Positions 44,925 to 54,341 are shown, counted from the first letter of the stretch. The stretch is 64,000 nucleotides of DNA from JADCRZ01 sp037718865 (GCA_037718865.1 JBBJMP010000001.1:434001-498000); one strand, 5' to 3'. Numbers and translations are program-made. The notes: generated from the letters alone by a model not told the origin.

Positions 44925-45484
44925 GAAGACATTCCATGAATAACGTAAAGAGCATCCTTCCGGAAGCTCTTTTGGTTTATTGAATTTATTCACTGACAGC
45001 CCGATACAAAAATGCCGGCGATAGAAATCGCCGGCCTGTGCTTACCTCTGAAACCACAAAAAGAAAGAGGTTTATACTATCTTAAATTATCTATCTAATA
45101 AATACTCCGGTTTATATCATACTTCCCTTACCTATTAACACTTGCTGTAGCACTACAAAACAGCAATTCAAACAGATATGAAAAGATTAAAATACTTTTC
45201 TCACGTAAAAAATGTTTTCGGAAAACTGGAGATCTAAAAGGAAATTGGATGGTTAAAATCTCCGGAGATTGGATGATGTACAACTGCTTCAACAAAAAAC
45301 CTGCTTAAAGCATTATCAGCGATAAAAGTAAAGACTGTTTTGATATAAAGCAATATTTTCTTAATTTTTTTTATTAATCAGCAACAAATTGCGTGTTTAT
45401 ACTAGTATTATAAAAACAAAAGACACCAATTTGCTTATCCCTGACTAAAATCGACTTTTGTAATTTTTAATAACATTCGTGGCA
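44925..45484. other. Gene-free convergent region with hairpins
   Basis: AAGAGC/GCTCTT with inner TTCCGGAA (44948-44971) and a perfect GCCGGCGAT/ATCGCCGGC stem with an AGAA tetraloop (45014-45035) lie just past korB. The remaining ~450 bp is AT-rich with no ORF or RNA recognised. Confidence 0.5.
45014..45035. terminator. Strong hairpin downstream of korB
   Basis: A 9-bp perfect GC-rich stem with a 4-nt loop (AGAA) and no strong T-tract. It could be a terminator or an mRNA 3' stabiliser. Confidence 0.5.
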
Positions 45485-46381
45485 TTAATATGAATTACCT
45501 GCAGCAGACAGTTGTTTGCCGGCCGCTTCAAAAGTCTTGTCCTGCTTATAATTATACCACCAGTGTGGGGCCGTCTTTTTCATCATGGTATCAATGCTTC
45601 TCATGCCGAAAAGATTCCACGCTCCTTTTAGCTTACCACTTACGGAAGTTTGTAATGCACGCAGGCTCATGGCAAAGCCGCTATCCAGGTATTCCATGTG
45701 ATGCCAGTAACCGGCAGGCATAAACAAGGTATCTCCACGTTCCAGGATAACTTCATAACCCTTTGCCAGGTTCACAGCCGGAAATTTTTCCAGGTTAAGC
45801 TTGTTGTTAGCTGTATCAAAATATTTTTCAAAATTTACCAGACTCAGTACCTCCCATGGCTTGCGGTATAATTTAGACTGCTCCTGGTGAGGAAATAACA
45901 ATACCCTTTTTCTGCCCATAAACTGCGTATGCATAATATGAGAGAGATCAATATCAAAATGCATATGGGTTATTGAACCGGCGCCACCTGTAAACAACAT
46001 CGGATAACGTTTTACAAATCCTTTCATCAAATGTTCTGGCCAGGAAAAATCATTGATTGCCTGAGGGGCGTGCTGAAAAATATTGAAAAGAAAAATACGC
46101 AACTCCACCGGCCCTTGCCTTACCATGTTCAAGTATTCACCAAACTTCATATAACCATCCGCTTTGTTTATCGGAGTATAGGCGTCGCTCCTGATATTAT
46201 TATAAACGCCTACATCCACGTTCCCCACAATCTCCTGGAAATAGTCCCAATTCCATTTATGATAGGCAGGCCAGGTTTTCGCCAACCCGGTCATGATTAC
46301 CGGCTTCATAGGTGTGTAATAACGCTCATGAAATGCCTCCGGGCTTATATCTGTAAACTTCTCGACAGACATTAATTGCAT
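45485..46381 (-). CDS. JmjC/cupin-like Fe(II)/2-oxoglutarate oxygenase-type protein
   Basis: This 298-residue protein resembles the cupin_8 (FIH-like) family. The likely iron ligands are His and Asp in SITHMHFDIDLSH, with a distal His in PAGYWHHMEYL. Other family motifs are KPVIMTGLAKTWPAYHKWNW and KRVLLFPHQEQSKLY. The start chosen is the ATG at 46381 (MQLMSVEKFTD), because a -7 box TAAATTTG lies just upstream at 46404-46397. Such proteins hydroxylate peptides or small molecules; the target is unknown. Confidence 0.88.
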   Translation of the reverse strand: MQLMSVEKFTDISPEAFHERYYTPMKPVIMTGLAKTWPAYHKWNWDYFQEIVGNVDVGVYNNIRSDAYTPINKADGYMKFGEYLNMVRQGPVELRIFLFNIFQHAPQAINDFSWPEHLMKGFVKRYPMLFTGGAGSITHMHFDIDLSHIMHTQFMGRKRVLLFPHQEQSKLYRKPWEVLSLVNFEKYFDTANNKLNLEKFPAVNLAKGYEVILERGDTLFMPAGYWHHMEYLDSGFAMSLRALQTSVSGKLKGAWNLFGMRSIDTMMKKTAPHWWYNYKQDKTFEAAGKQLSAAGNSY

Positions 46382-46483
46382 GTAATAGAATTTTGGCAAA
46401 TTTACCATTATTCGATGTTCCCACCCCTCAAATTTTTGGTAAATCCAGCGTCTTAAATGCTACTGATTTTAATACCTTCGTAT

Positions 46484-47101
46484 ATGTTAATTTATCTGCA
46501 TCCTGAAAATCCTCAAGCCAGAAACATTAAAACCATTGTAGAGTGCTTATTAGGTGGCGGAGTAATTATCTACCCTACAGACACCATTTATGGGCTGGGA
46601 TGCAGCATCTTTCAGCCAAAAGCCGTTGAAAGGATCTGCCGTATCAAACATATTGAGCCCGCCAAAGCGCAGCTATCCTTCATATGTCATGACCTCAGTG
46701 ATTTGAGCACATATACCAAAAGCATCTCTACACCAATGTACCGGATACTTAAAAATTACTTACCAGGACCGTATACATTTATACTCCCCGCCAGCAGGCA
46801 GGTACCTAAAATATTAAAAAGTAAAAAAAATACTATCGGGCTTCGCATTCCAGATAACAAAATAGCGAACACCATTGTTAGGGAGTTAACACATCCAATA
46901 CTCAGTACTTCTTTACCAGGTGACATGGTTGAGGAATACACTGATCCTGAAATAATGTACGAAAATTTTAAGAGTACGGTAGATATAGTGGTGCATGGAG
47001 GACTTGGACAAATGGTTCCTTCTACTGTGGTGGATTATACAATTGAACCACCCGTTGTTGTACGGCAGGGCCTGGGCGAATGGGAAAACGAGGTAACATG
47101 A
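46484..47101 (+). CDS. YciO/Sua5/TsaC-family threonylcarbamoyladenylate synthase-like protein
   Basis: This 205-residue YrdC-domain protein is closest by eye to E. coli YciO (YLHPENPQARNI, PTDTIYGLGCSI, ERICRIKHIEP, NTIGLRIPDN, VVVRQGLGEW). The family makes threonylcarbamoyl-AMP for tRNA t6A, although YciO's own role is less clear. The start is the ATG at 46484. Its stop overlaps the next gene's start (ATGA). Confidence 0.9.
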   Translation: MLIYLHPENPQARNIKTIVECLLGGGVIIYPTDTIYGLGCSIFQPKAVERICRIKHIEPAKAQLSFICHDLSDLSTYTKSISTPMYRILKNYLPGPYTFILPASRQVPKILKSKKNTIGLRIPDNKIANTIVRELTHPILSTSLPGDMVEEYTDPEIMYENFKSTVDIVVHGGLGQMVPSTVVDYTIEPPVVVRQGLGEWENEVT

Positions 47102-47715
47102 GATCTATTTCATCAGATTCGCTTTTCAATAGCTTTTTTCCAGCCGGATTTTCCCTGGAGACCGCCAGGGTTTTACTGAGACCTCTTCATCCAAATGATA
47201 TTACCGGATTTTTACCCATCACCCAATCGTCTGAATTGTGGAAATACTTTACCGCAGCCTTAGATGATGAGGCGCAATTACTATTATGGATAAACGAAGC
47301 ACTATATGAAAGAGCCTCCGGCAAACGTATTCCGTTTACGATCACCGATAAAGGCACGGGTGTTCCTTGCGGTAGTACGAGTTTCGGCAATATTTCATTT
47401 TATGATAAAAGAATAGAAATTGGATGGAGCTGGTTGGGAGCACAATATGCGGGTTCGGGTATCAACCGGCATTGTAAATATCTATTGCTGCAATATGCTT
47501 TTGAAACCATGCAATTTGAAAGGGTAGAAATTAAGACGGACGTCCTGAACGAACGCGCCAGGCAGGCATTGCGAAAAATAGGGGCAGTGGAAGAAGGCGT
47601 ATTGCGGAGCCATATGCAGATGCCTGCCAACAGGAGAAGAGATAGTATTTACTATAGTATTCTTAGAAGCGAATGGAAGGAGGTAAAAGAAAAATTCTTT
47701 GCTGACTTATTATAA
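47098..47715 (+). CDS. GNAT N-acetyltransferase (RimJ/RimL-like)
   Basis: This 205-residue acetyltransferase has the opening ETARVLLRPLHPNDITGF, the central RIEIGWSWLGAQYAGSGIN (acetyl-CoA region), and RVEIKTDVLNERARQALRKI. The ATG at 47098 overlaps the previous stop codon by the sequence ATGA, so translation is coupled. The substrate is probably a protein N-terminus or small amine; it is not determinable. Confidence 0.9.
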   Translation: MRSISSDSLFNSFFPAGFSLETARVLLRPLHPNDITGFLPITQSSELWKYFTAALDDEAQLLLWINEALYERASGKRIPFTITDKGTGVPCGSTSFGNISFYDKRIEIGWSWLGAQYAGSGINRHCKYLLLQYAFETMQFERVEIKTDVLNERARQALRKIGAVEEGVLRSHMQMPANRRRDSIYYSILRSEWKEVKEKFFADLL

Positions 47716-47722
47716 ATCCCAT

Positions 47723-47760
47723 AATCTGCGGCAACACTTTCTGCCGCAGATTCGCAGATT
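47723..47760. repeat. Palindromic element PE, copy B
   Basis: AATCTGCGGC (47723-47732) pairs with GCCGCAGATTCGCAGATT (47743-47760). It lies between convergent genes (GNAT and rnhB). Confidence 0.75.
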
Positions 47761-47780
47761 ATGCTAATCCGATTATAGAA

Positions 47781-48458
47781 TTATACAAAATTCGGCCCCA
47801 TATCCGAAAAAGTGCTATTCAGGTTTGTTTCATCAGGCAGGGAAACGGGTAGCGTAGAATTTTGAAACAACGTCCCCTGGGCGGCCATTATGTTGAAGCT
47901 TTTGCGATGATACTTACAGGTACCGTGTAATTTAATCGCATCGCGGTGTACCTCTGTTCCATACCCTTTATTGGCCTGCCATGAATAATGCGGAAACTCA
48001 TGATGAAGCTCTCGCATGTATGCATCACGGCTTGTTTTTGCAAGGATACTTGCAGCTGCAATAGAGGCATAAGTGCCATCTCCCTTTATAAAACACCGGT
48101 GGGGAATCTCTTTGAAGGGAGTAAAATAGTTACCATCGATTAGCAGGAATGAAGGTGTTACCGAGAGCCTTTCTACTGCGAGATGCATGGCCTTTAATGA
48201 AGCTCTTAAAATATTTATGGTATCGATCTCTTCCACATCAACCATCGCCACCGCATAGGAAAGCGCTTCTTTCTCTATAACCGGTTTTAACTCGTCCCGT
48301 TCACATTCCTTCAACAATTTGGAATCATTTAAAAGCGGATGTTTGAATCTCTTAGGAAGAATTACAGCCGCAGCAAATACAGGACCCGCAAAACATCCCC
48401 TGCCGGCTTCATCACAGCCCGCTTCTATCAATGATCGTTGATGAAAGCATTTTAACAA
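47781..48458 (-). CDS. rnhB: Ribonuclease HII
   Basis: This enzyme removes RNA from RNA/DNA hybrids. The 225-residue protein has the active-site blocks EAGCDEAGRGCFAGPV, LLIDGNYF and KGDGTYASIAAASILAKTSRD, with four acidic metal ligands. The start is a TTG at 48458, since no ATG lies before the catalytic GCDEAGRG block. A -7 box TATTTTTG (48480-48473) lies 14 bp upstream. The C-terminal ~25 residues (after GTLFQNS) are family-variable. Confidence 0.93.
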   Translation of the reverse strand: MLKCFHQRSLIEAGCDEAGRGCFAGPVFAAAVILPKRFKHPLLNDSKLLKECERDELKPVIEKEALSYAVAMVDVEEIDTINILRASLKAMHLAVERLSVTPSFLLIDGNYFTPFKEIPHRCFIKGDGTYASIAAASILAKTSRDAYMRELHHEFPHYSWQANKGYGTEVHRDAIKLHGTCKYHRKSFNIMAAQGTLFQNSTLPVSLPDETNLNSTFSDMGPNFV

Positions 48459-48689
48459 GGGAAAAGTTTGATCAAAAATACAGGAATCGCTTCAAAAAAA
48501 TAATTTCCACTTTTCAACGGGTTATCAACATCCGGCCCGGGGTGCGTGGAGGAAGTGATCATCTGATCAACGAAATGCGTTGAAATTTCAACAAGCACCA
48601 ATGGAAACAATTGTTAGCAAATACTGAAAAAGGTTGAAATATCTTTATCGAGTTACAAGCTTTTTAAGCATACCTATACAATTAGGGAA

Positions 48690-48697
48690 TACCTTTG
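48690..48697 (+). promoter_or_regulatory. -7 box of ctaA
   Basis: TACCTTTG lies 8 bp before the chosen ctaA ATG. It implies a leaderless or very short 5' UTR and argues against the upstream in-frame TTG at 48634. Confidence 0.4.
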
Positions 48698-48705
48698 CAA
48701 ACGCT

Positions 48706-49779
48706 ATGGTTAAATTGGCCGAACGTTCGTCCCGACCTGTGATTATCTGGCTTTATACTGGTGTTGCGATGTTATTCGTTCAGGTAGTGCTGGGTGGTAT
48801 CACCCGCCTGACTGGTTCAGGTTTATCGATCACCGAATGGAACGTGGTGACCGGATTTCTTCCTCCCCTGCATCAAGGTCAATGGTTAACAGAATTTGAA
48901 AAGTATAAACAAACACCCCAATACTTTTTACTCAATACGGACTTCACGCTGCCTGATTTCAAATTTATTTTTTTCTGGGAATGGCTACACCGGTTTTGGG
49001 CCCGGTTAATCGCAATGGCCTTCGCTATACCATTCGTGACCTTCCTGATACAGAAACGGTTTTCAACGGAAATGATCAGACCCCTGATCGTGTTATTTTT
49101 ATTGGGCGCTTTACAGGGAGCTATCGGTTGGATCATGGTAGCCAGCGGTTTAAGTGGAGATGCTGTTTATGTTAAACCCACCCGCCTCGCGCTGCATTTT
49201 ATATTTGCCCTCGGACTGATCTCATATGCATTCTGGTTTGCTTTGCAACTGTCGGTCCCTCGCAGTCAGAAGATCATTAACAATAATTTGCAGCAATGGA
49301 CGATAGTAATCATAGTAATCTTATTTTTTCAATTAATATACGGTGCGCTAATGGCTGGCCATAAGGCGGCAACAGCAGCACCTACCTGGCCATTAATCAA
49401 TGGAAGCTGGTTACCCGGTTTCATGTTTAAAGGCAGCCCTGGGATCATTTCTTTTATTGAGAACAAGATAACCATCCATTTTATACATAGAAGCCTTGCC
49501 TACCTGCTACTGGCATGCACATTTGTCTGGACTATCAAGGCAATCCAAGTACATACCGGTAGCATGTATTTTAACAAAAGCAGATGGCTGCCTGCGGCCC
49601 TGATAATCGTACAGGTATTGCTTGGCATTCTCTCTGTTCTTACAAGTACTTCCATAACACCAAACCAATGGGGAACATTTGAATGGACAGCACAGGGCCA
49701 TCAAATCACAGGAATGAGTTATTTGCTAGTATTGGTGTGGATGATGCACATTTGCAAATTTGAGAATGTGAGAAGGTGA
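48706..49779 (+). CDS. ctaA: Heme A synthase (COX15/CtaA)
   Basis: This inner-membrane enzyme oxidises heme O to heme A for cytochrome oxidase. The 357-residue, eight-helix protein has the signature VVLGGITRLTGSGLSITEWN, heme-ligand His in FFWEWLHRFWARLIA and FIHRSLAYLL, and ALMAGHKAATAAPTWPLING. The start is the ATG at 48706. The last ~15 codons (ICKFENVRR end) lie inside a repeat element, so the natural C-terminus may have been changed by its insertion. Confidence 0.95.
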   Translation: MVKLAERSSRPVIIWLYTGVAMLFVQVVLGGITRLTGSGLSITEWNVVTGFLPPLHQGQWLTEFEKYKQTPQYFLLNTDFTLPDFKFIFFWEWLHRFWARLIAMAFAIPFVTFLIQKRFSTEMIRPLIVLFLLGALQGAIGWIMVASGLSGDAVYVKPTRLALHFIFALGLISYAFWFALQLSVPRSQKIINNNLQQWTIVIIVILFFQLIYGALMAGHKAATAAPTWPLINGSWLPGFMFKGSPGIISFIENKITIHFIHRSLAYLLLACTFVWTIKAIQVHTGSMYFNKSRWLPAALIIVQVLLGILSVLTSTSITPNQWGTFEWTAQGHQITGMSYLLVLVWMMHICKFENVRR

Positions 49780-49869
49780 GAAGGTGCGAATGAGCAACAT
49801 GTGCTCGACTTTCACTCATCTCTCACATTTTACATCTCACATCTTACCTCTCACATCCTCACATTTGCA
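49747..49869. repeat. CACATTTG/GTGAGAAGG inverted repeat overlapping ctaA 3' end
   Basis: The left arm has GTGAGAAGGTGAGAAGGTGCG units (49768-49788). The right arm has CTCTCACATTTTACATCTCACA-type units (49818-49869). Arms are roughly complementary with internal tandem units. Confidence 0.65.
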
Positions 49870-49870
49870 T

Positions 49871-49878
49871 TATTTTTG
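49871..49878 (+). promoter_or_regulatory. -7 box upstream of the patatin gene
   Basis: TATTTTTG matches TAnnTTTG and ends 5 bp before the ATG at 49884. No clear -33 element is present. Confidence 0.3.
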
Positions 49879-49883
49879 GCATT

Positions 49884-52124
49884 ATGAAACAAACACTACG
49901 AGCCATATTCTATTCCTTTGCTGTGCAGTTGGTGTTGCTTCATTTCAAAAAATTTCAGGTCTTAATTGTTTTCTGGCTTATACTTTTCAGTGCGGTGAAT
50001 GGAAGCTTTATGAAGATGTATGGAGTGAACTCCCTATACCTTGCCCCTGAGTACCTGGGTGACGTTAACTTTTTAAGCACCACCATGGTAGGCATTGCTT
50101 TCGGGATCTTTATCATGAGCTGGAACATCACCACCTTTATTTTATTTAGCAGGCATTTTAAATTCCTGGCCACCACCACAAATCCCTTTTTAAAGTACTG
50201 CATCAACAATGCGCTTATACCGCTTGCCTTCTTAGGGTTTTATTTCCTTGAAGCCGTAGATTTCGGCACAGTTAAGGAACTGTTATCAGTCTGGGAGATT
50301 GTTGTATTAACGGGAGGTTTTTTGACCGGCCTTGTTCTGAGCATATCGATGTCTTTTTTCTACTTTTTTCGTGCCGATAAATCCATAAACCGGCGAATGG
50401 GCGCAGGAGGGGAAAACGACACAACCTTTCAAAAAGAATCACAAACACATATTGCCTTTACGAGCAGCGGAAGCCGTTTGCTAAAAGTGCAATCCTACTT
50501 TAACAGTCCCTTATCCATTCATGCAGTCAGGGATGTTTCACATTATAGCAGGTCATTTATAGAAAAAGTATTCAGCCGTCATCATTTTGCCGCAATGCTT
50601 TCCATCTTTGCTGCATTTGTTTTTCTGATTGTTGTAGGCTTTTTCTTAGACAACCATATCTTTCAGTTACCAGCGGCAGCCAGCATAACCATTTTTTTTT
50701 CCATTCTTGTAGCAGTGGCAGGTGCTTTCTCATACTTCCTGCAAAGCTGGAGCGTGCCTTTCTTGGTATTGATGTTTATGTTATTAAATATATTATACCG
50801 GTATGAAGTGATAGATCCTACTAATAAGGCGTACGGACTAAATTATAGTAACAAACGGGACAGGCCCTACTACTCCCGCGAATCGTTACTGGCTTTATGT
50901 ACACCTGCAAAAGTTGAAAAAGACAAAGCGTTAATGATACAAATACTGGAAAACTGGAAAAAGAAACAGCCGGAAGAAAAACCGGTTCTTTATGTGATTA
51001 CTACGAGCGGTGGGGGAACAAGAAGCGCAACTTTTACGTTAAATGTTTTGCAGGACCTGGATAGCTTAAGTGAGGGAAGGTTGATGGATAAAACATTTAT
51101 GATCACAGGTTCCTCGGGCGGAATGCTGGGTGCAGCCTATTTCAGAGAATTAGCAAATCAGAAAGCCCGGGGACGCCCTGTCAACTTGCAGGACGCTAAC
51201 TACGTAGATCACATTTCCAGGGATCTGCTCAATCCAATGCTGTCATCATTTGTCGCAAGAGACATGGCATCGCCGGCCCAAAAATTTAAGGTGGGGAACC
51301 ATTTTTATATCAAGGACAGGGGCTTTGCATTTGAAGAAAAACTGGCAGAAAATACACAGCGCCTTCTTGACAAACAATTAAAAGATATTGCCGAAGACGA
51401 GCGGCTGGCCAGGATACCGATAGTATTGTTCAACTCGGTCATAACCCGCGATAGCCGGAAAATAATTATCAGCACCCAACCGGTAAGTTTCTTAATGAAG
51501 CCCATGTACGACACGACCCGGGTTGCTGAAATGGATCCTGACGCGGTAGACTTCGGTGCCCTTTTTTCGAAACAGCAGCCCATGAACCTTCGGTTGCTTT
51601 CAGCCTTACGCATGAATGCTACTTTTCCTTATCTGTTGCCCAACGTATGGCTTCCTTCAAAACCGGTTATTGATGTGATGGACGCCGGACTGCGCGATAA
51701 CTTCGGGCAGGAGACAGCCCTCCGTTTTCTTTTTGTATTTAATGACTGGATAGCAGAAAACACCAGTAAGGTAGTGCTGATTCAGATACGTGACAGAAAA
51801 AATGGAGGTTGGGAAAACCCGTATGAGTCAAACAACATTTCGGAGATCATTACCAAACCGATGCTGCTCCTTCAACATAATTACTACAAAATGCAGGAAT
51901 ATACCCAAAATCAGATGATAGGCGTACAGACGGCTTTCAGTAAAAACATTTACAAGCTTTCTTTTCAATACGTTCCAAAAAAAGATGATGCAACGGCAGC
52001 TCTGAATTTTCACCTGACCAGGAGAGAAAAACAGGATATTGCAGAAGCTTTAAGCAGCCCTAACAACACCGGTTCCTTCAGAAAATTTAAACAGTTGTCA
52101 GAAGCGGCTCCCAATGATAAATGA
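49884..52124 (+). CDS. Multi-pass membrane protein with patatin-like phospholipase domain
   Basis: This 746-residue protein has six to seven membrane helices in residues ~15-310 and a cytoplasmic patatin-like domain at ~365-740. The oxyanion loop is TTSGGGTRSA (~373), the nucleophile Ser411 in GSSGG, and Asp600 in VMDAGLRDNFG, the complete Ser-Asp dyad. Patatin domains usually lack such a large membrane portion. It probably acts on membrane lipids at the inner leaflet. A ~60-residue loop after helix 4 carries MGAGGENDTTFQKESQ. Confidence 0.85.
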   Translation: MKQTLRAIFYSFAVQLVLLHFKKFQVLIVFWLILFSAVNGSFMKMYGVNSLYLAPEYLGDVNFLSTTMVGIAFGIFIMSWNITTFILFSRHFKFLATTTNPFLKYCINNALIPLAFLGFYFLEAVDFGTVKELLSVWEIVVLTGGFLTGLVLSISMSFFYFFRADKSINRRMGAGGENDTTFQKESQTHIAFTSSGSRLLKVQSYFNSPLSIHAVRDVSHYSRSFIEKVFSRHHFAAMLSIFAAFVFLIVVGFFLDNHIFQLPAAASITIFFSILVAVAGAFSYFLQSWSVPFLVLMFMLLNILYRYEVIDPTNKAYGLNYSNKRDRPYYSRESLLALCTPAKVEKDKALMIQILENWKKKQPEEKPVLYVITTSGGGTRSATFTLNVLQDLDSLSEGRLMDKTFMITGSSGGMLGAAYFRELANQKARGRPVNLQDANYVDHISRDLLNPMLSSFVARDMASPAQKFKVGNHFYIKDRGFAFEEKLAENTQRLLDKQLKDIAEDERLARIPIVLFNSVITRDSRKIIISTQPVSFLMKPMYDTTRVAEMDPDAVDFGALFSKQQPMNLRLLSALRMNATFPYLLPNVWLPSKPVIDVMDAGLRDNFGQETALRFLFVFNDWIAENTSKVVLIQIRDRKNGGWENPYESNNISEIITKPMLLLQHNYYKMQEYTQNQMIGVQTAFSKNIYKLSFQYVPKKDDATAALNFHLTRREKQDIAEALSSPNNTGSFRKFKQLSEAAPNDK

Positions 52125-52249
52125 GGAAATTTATTTTTATCGCGAACTTGCCACAACAGATTATGGCCCTACGGGGCATGAAAGCTATTTCTGCTGATTT
52201 CTACCGACATCTTATCCCGATGGGGAATTTCTGCACATCTGCACATTCT

Positions 52250-53149
52250 TCAGGGCTGTATGAGCTTTAAGGCATTGGGTACGACCCGTATGGATAAGGT
52301 CTCCTGGCAGAACTCGGGATCACCATCAATGTGTAATGGCGCCTTTTCTTTATTTACAATAGTAAGTGAAGGCGTTTGGAAGTAAGTAACATTTGTCAGT
52401 TTAAGTCTGCCGCTTAAAGTCTGACATCGATTGGCTCCTGTAATCTGGCGCAAAATATAAAAAGGTAACGATAACCTGTTCATTTTATTAATAATAACAA
52501 CGTCAAGCAAGCCATCATTGAGACTGGCTTTGGGAGCAATAGTAAAATGATTGCCAAACTGATCGCTGTTTGCAACGGTGATTGAGAAAGCTTTGATGGA
52601 AAAGGTGTTATTGCCAGCCTGCAGGTCGAATGAATATGTTGGCGCAGAAAAAAAATGCCGGGCTGCGCATTTTACGTAGGTCTTCAACCCCCTCTTTCCC
52701 TGGACGGCAAAATCATGAGCTATCCTGGCGTCAAAGCCAACACCGCAAAGCATACAGGAAAACTGATCGTTTACATAAAATCCGTCTATATAGGAGGCCC
52801 TGCCATCAAAAACAACCTTTAACGCCCGGACAACAGACAGAGGTATCTTTGCTGTAAGAGCCAGCCCATTACCCGAACCGATAGGGATAATTCCTAAACT
52901 GACATTCTCACCGATAATAGCAGCACCCACTGCACTAATAGAACCGTCACCACCGCAAATAACAAGATCGGTGATATTTTCCTGCCTGATCTTACCGGGT
53001 AAGTACCGGTAATCTCCTTCGGAATTGGTATGCAGTATTTCAAAATGAATTCTCCGCATGCTTGTTTCGCGAATGATCGTTTCTTTGATGTCAGATCTGT
53101 TACCAGTGCCTGATATGGGATTGATTAAATAAATGATCTTTCGGCGCAT
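52250..53149 (-). CDS. Diacylglycerol kinase family lipid kinase
   Basis: This 299-residue DAGK_cat protein (DgkB/YegS type) phosphorylates diacylglycerol or a related lipid. It has YLINPISGTGNRSD, the ATP/glycine motif LVICGGDGSISAVGAAI, and GIIPIGSGNGLALTAKI. The C-terminal beta domain (GDPEFCQETLSIRVVPNALK) is complete. It is 46 bp from fabH on the same strand. Confidence 0.93.
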   Translation of the reverse strand: MRRKIIYLINPISGTGNRSDIKETIIRETSMRRIHFEILHTNSEGDYRYLPGKIRQENITDLVICGGDGSISAVGAAIIGENVSLGIIPIGSGNGLALTAKIPLSVVRALKVVFDGRASYIDGFYVNDQFSCMLCGVGFDARIAHDFAVQGKRGLKTYVKCAARHFFSAPTYSFDLQAGNNTFSIKAFSITVANSDQFGNHFTIAPKASLNDGLLDVVIINKMNRLSLPFYILRQITGANRCQTLSGRLKLTNVTYFQTPSLTIVNKEKAPLHIDGDPEFCQETLSIRVVPNALKLIQP

Positions 53150-53150
53150 A

Positions 53151-53193
53151 AGTCAAGTCGGGAGTTAAGAGGCAGAAGTCGGAAGTTAGTCAG
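53151..53193. repeat. GTCGGAA-type short repeat
   Basis: Units AGTCGGGAGT and AGTCGGAAGT lie between the lipid kinase and fabH. They belong to the same family as 2306-2442. Confidence 0.5.
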
Positions 53194-53195
53194 TT

Positions 53196-54245
53196 CTACC
53201 ACCTGATCAAAGCGCTGGCCCACGTAAACCCACTGCCGAAAGCGGCCAGGCAAACCAGGTCACCTTCTTTGACCTTACCATCTTGCCAGGCCTCGCATAG
53301 GGCTATAGGGATAGAAGCCGCAGTAGTATTTCCATACCGTTGAATGTTATTATACACCTGGTCATCACGCAATTTCAATTTCTGCTGCACAAACTGGCTT
53401 ATCCGTAAATTAGCCTGGTGCGGTACCAACAGCGTAATGTCGGCCGGCTGAAGTCCGTTTATATGTAAGGCTTCCATGATCACTTCAGGAAATTTGACCA
53501 CCGCTTTTTTAAAAACGGCGGGCCCATCCATAATAGGAAAATTCTGTGCCTTATCAATCATGGCGTGGCTCATGAACATATTACTTAGCTCCGCTTCTTC
53601 AAAATCCGCTACCGGTTCGGGAACCCAGTGGTTAGCATGCGTACCTGGGTTGAACATAGCCAGGATTTCGGCACTTGCACCATCGCTATGCAAATGGGTG
53701 CTTAGTATACCCTGCCCTTGTTTTTCGGTAGGTTGTAAAACTACGGCACCAGCACCATCTCCAAAGATCACGCTTACGTTCCGGCCCCTGGTATCCATAT
53801 CCAGTCCGAATGAATGTTTTTCACTGCCTATGACCAGGATGTTTTTATACATGCCCGACCTAATGAACTGATCAGCCACGCTCAGCGCATATACGAAACC
53901 GCTACACTGGTTTCTGACGTCTAAGGCACCTATTTCTTTCATCTTCAGGGAACGCTGTACCAGCACGCCACATCCGGGAAAATAATAATCCGGACTTAAC
54001 GTAGCAAAAACAATGAAGTCGACATCCTGGGGAGTAATGCCGGCCCGTTCAATAGCTATTTTTGCTGCTTCAACGGCCATGGTTGTGGTGGTTTCCCCTT
54101 GTCTGTCGGCAAAACGCCTTTCTTTAATACCGGTTCTTTCCTGAATCCATTCATCATTGGTATCCATGTACTTCATCAGATCATGGTTAGTGAATACATT
54201 CGCGGGCACATACATACCTATACCCTTTATTTTGGAGTGAAACAT
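53196..54245 (-). CDS. fabH: 3-oxoacyl-ACP synthase III
   Basis: This enzyme starts fatty-acid synthesis by condensing acyl-CoA with malonyl-ACP. The 349-residue protein has the triad Cys in VRNQCSGFVYAL, His in VPHQANLRIS, and Asn in YGNTTAASIPIAL, plus GIGMYVPANVFTNHDLMKYM. The start is the ATG at 54245; the open frame upstream is repeat DNA. As the gene is not in a fab cluster, it could also be a KAS III-like enzyme of another pathway. Confidence 0.93.
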   Translation of the reverse strand: MFHSKIKGIGMYVPANVFTNHDLMKYMDTNDEWIQERTGIKERRFADRQGETTTTMAVEAAKIAIERAGITPQDVDFIVFATLSPDYYFPGCGVLVQRSLKMKEIGALDVRNQCSGFVYALSVADQFIRSGMYKNILVIGSEKHSFGLDMDTRGRNVSVIFGDGAGAVVLQPTEKQGQGILSTHLHSDGASAEILAMFNPGTHANHWVPEPVADFEEAELSNMFMSHAMIDKAQNFPIMDGPAVFKKAVVKFPEVIMEALHINGLQPADITLLVPHQANLRISQFVQQKLKLRDDQVYNNIQRYGNTTAASIPIALCEAWQDGKVKEGDLVCLAAFGSGFTWASALIRW

Positions 54246-54289
54246 ACGGCAACACAATTTAGAATTGAAAATTACGAAACATACAGCTA

Positions 54290-54341
54290 CCATCTCACAT
54301 TTCACATTTCACATCTTACCTTTTCACACCTTACATTTGCA
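54290..54341. repeat. CACATTTCACATCTTACC-type repeat
   Basis: Four to five CACATT/CACATC/CACACC units lie between divergent fabH and lysS. The last unit ends in TACATTTG (54332-54339), which matches a -7 promoter box 5 bp before the lysS start. Confidence 0.6.

Noticed and set aside
49784..50050. 88-residue frame at the patatin gene start
   Set aside because: It begins in repeat DNA and overlaps the first membrane helices of the real gene in another frame.
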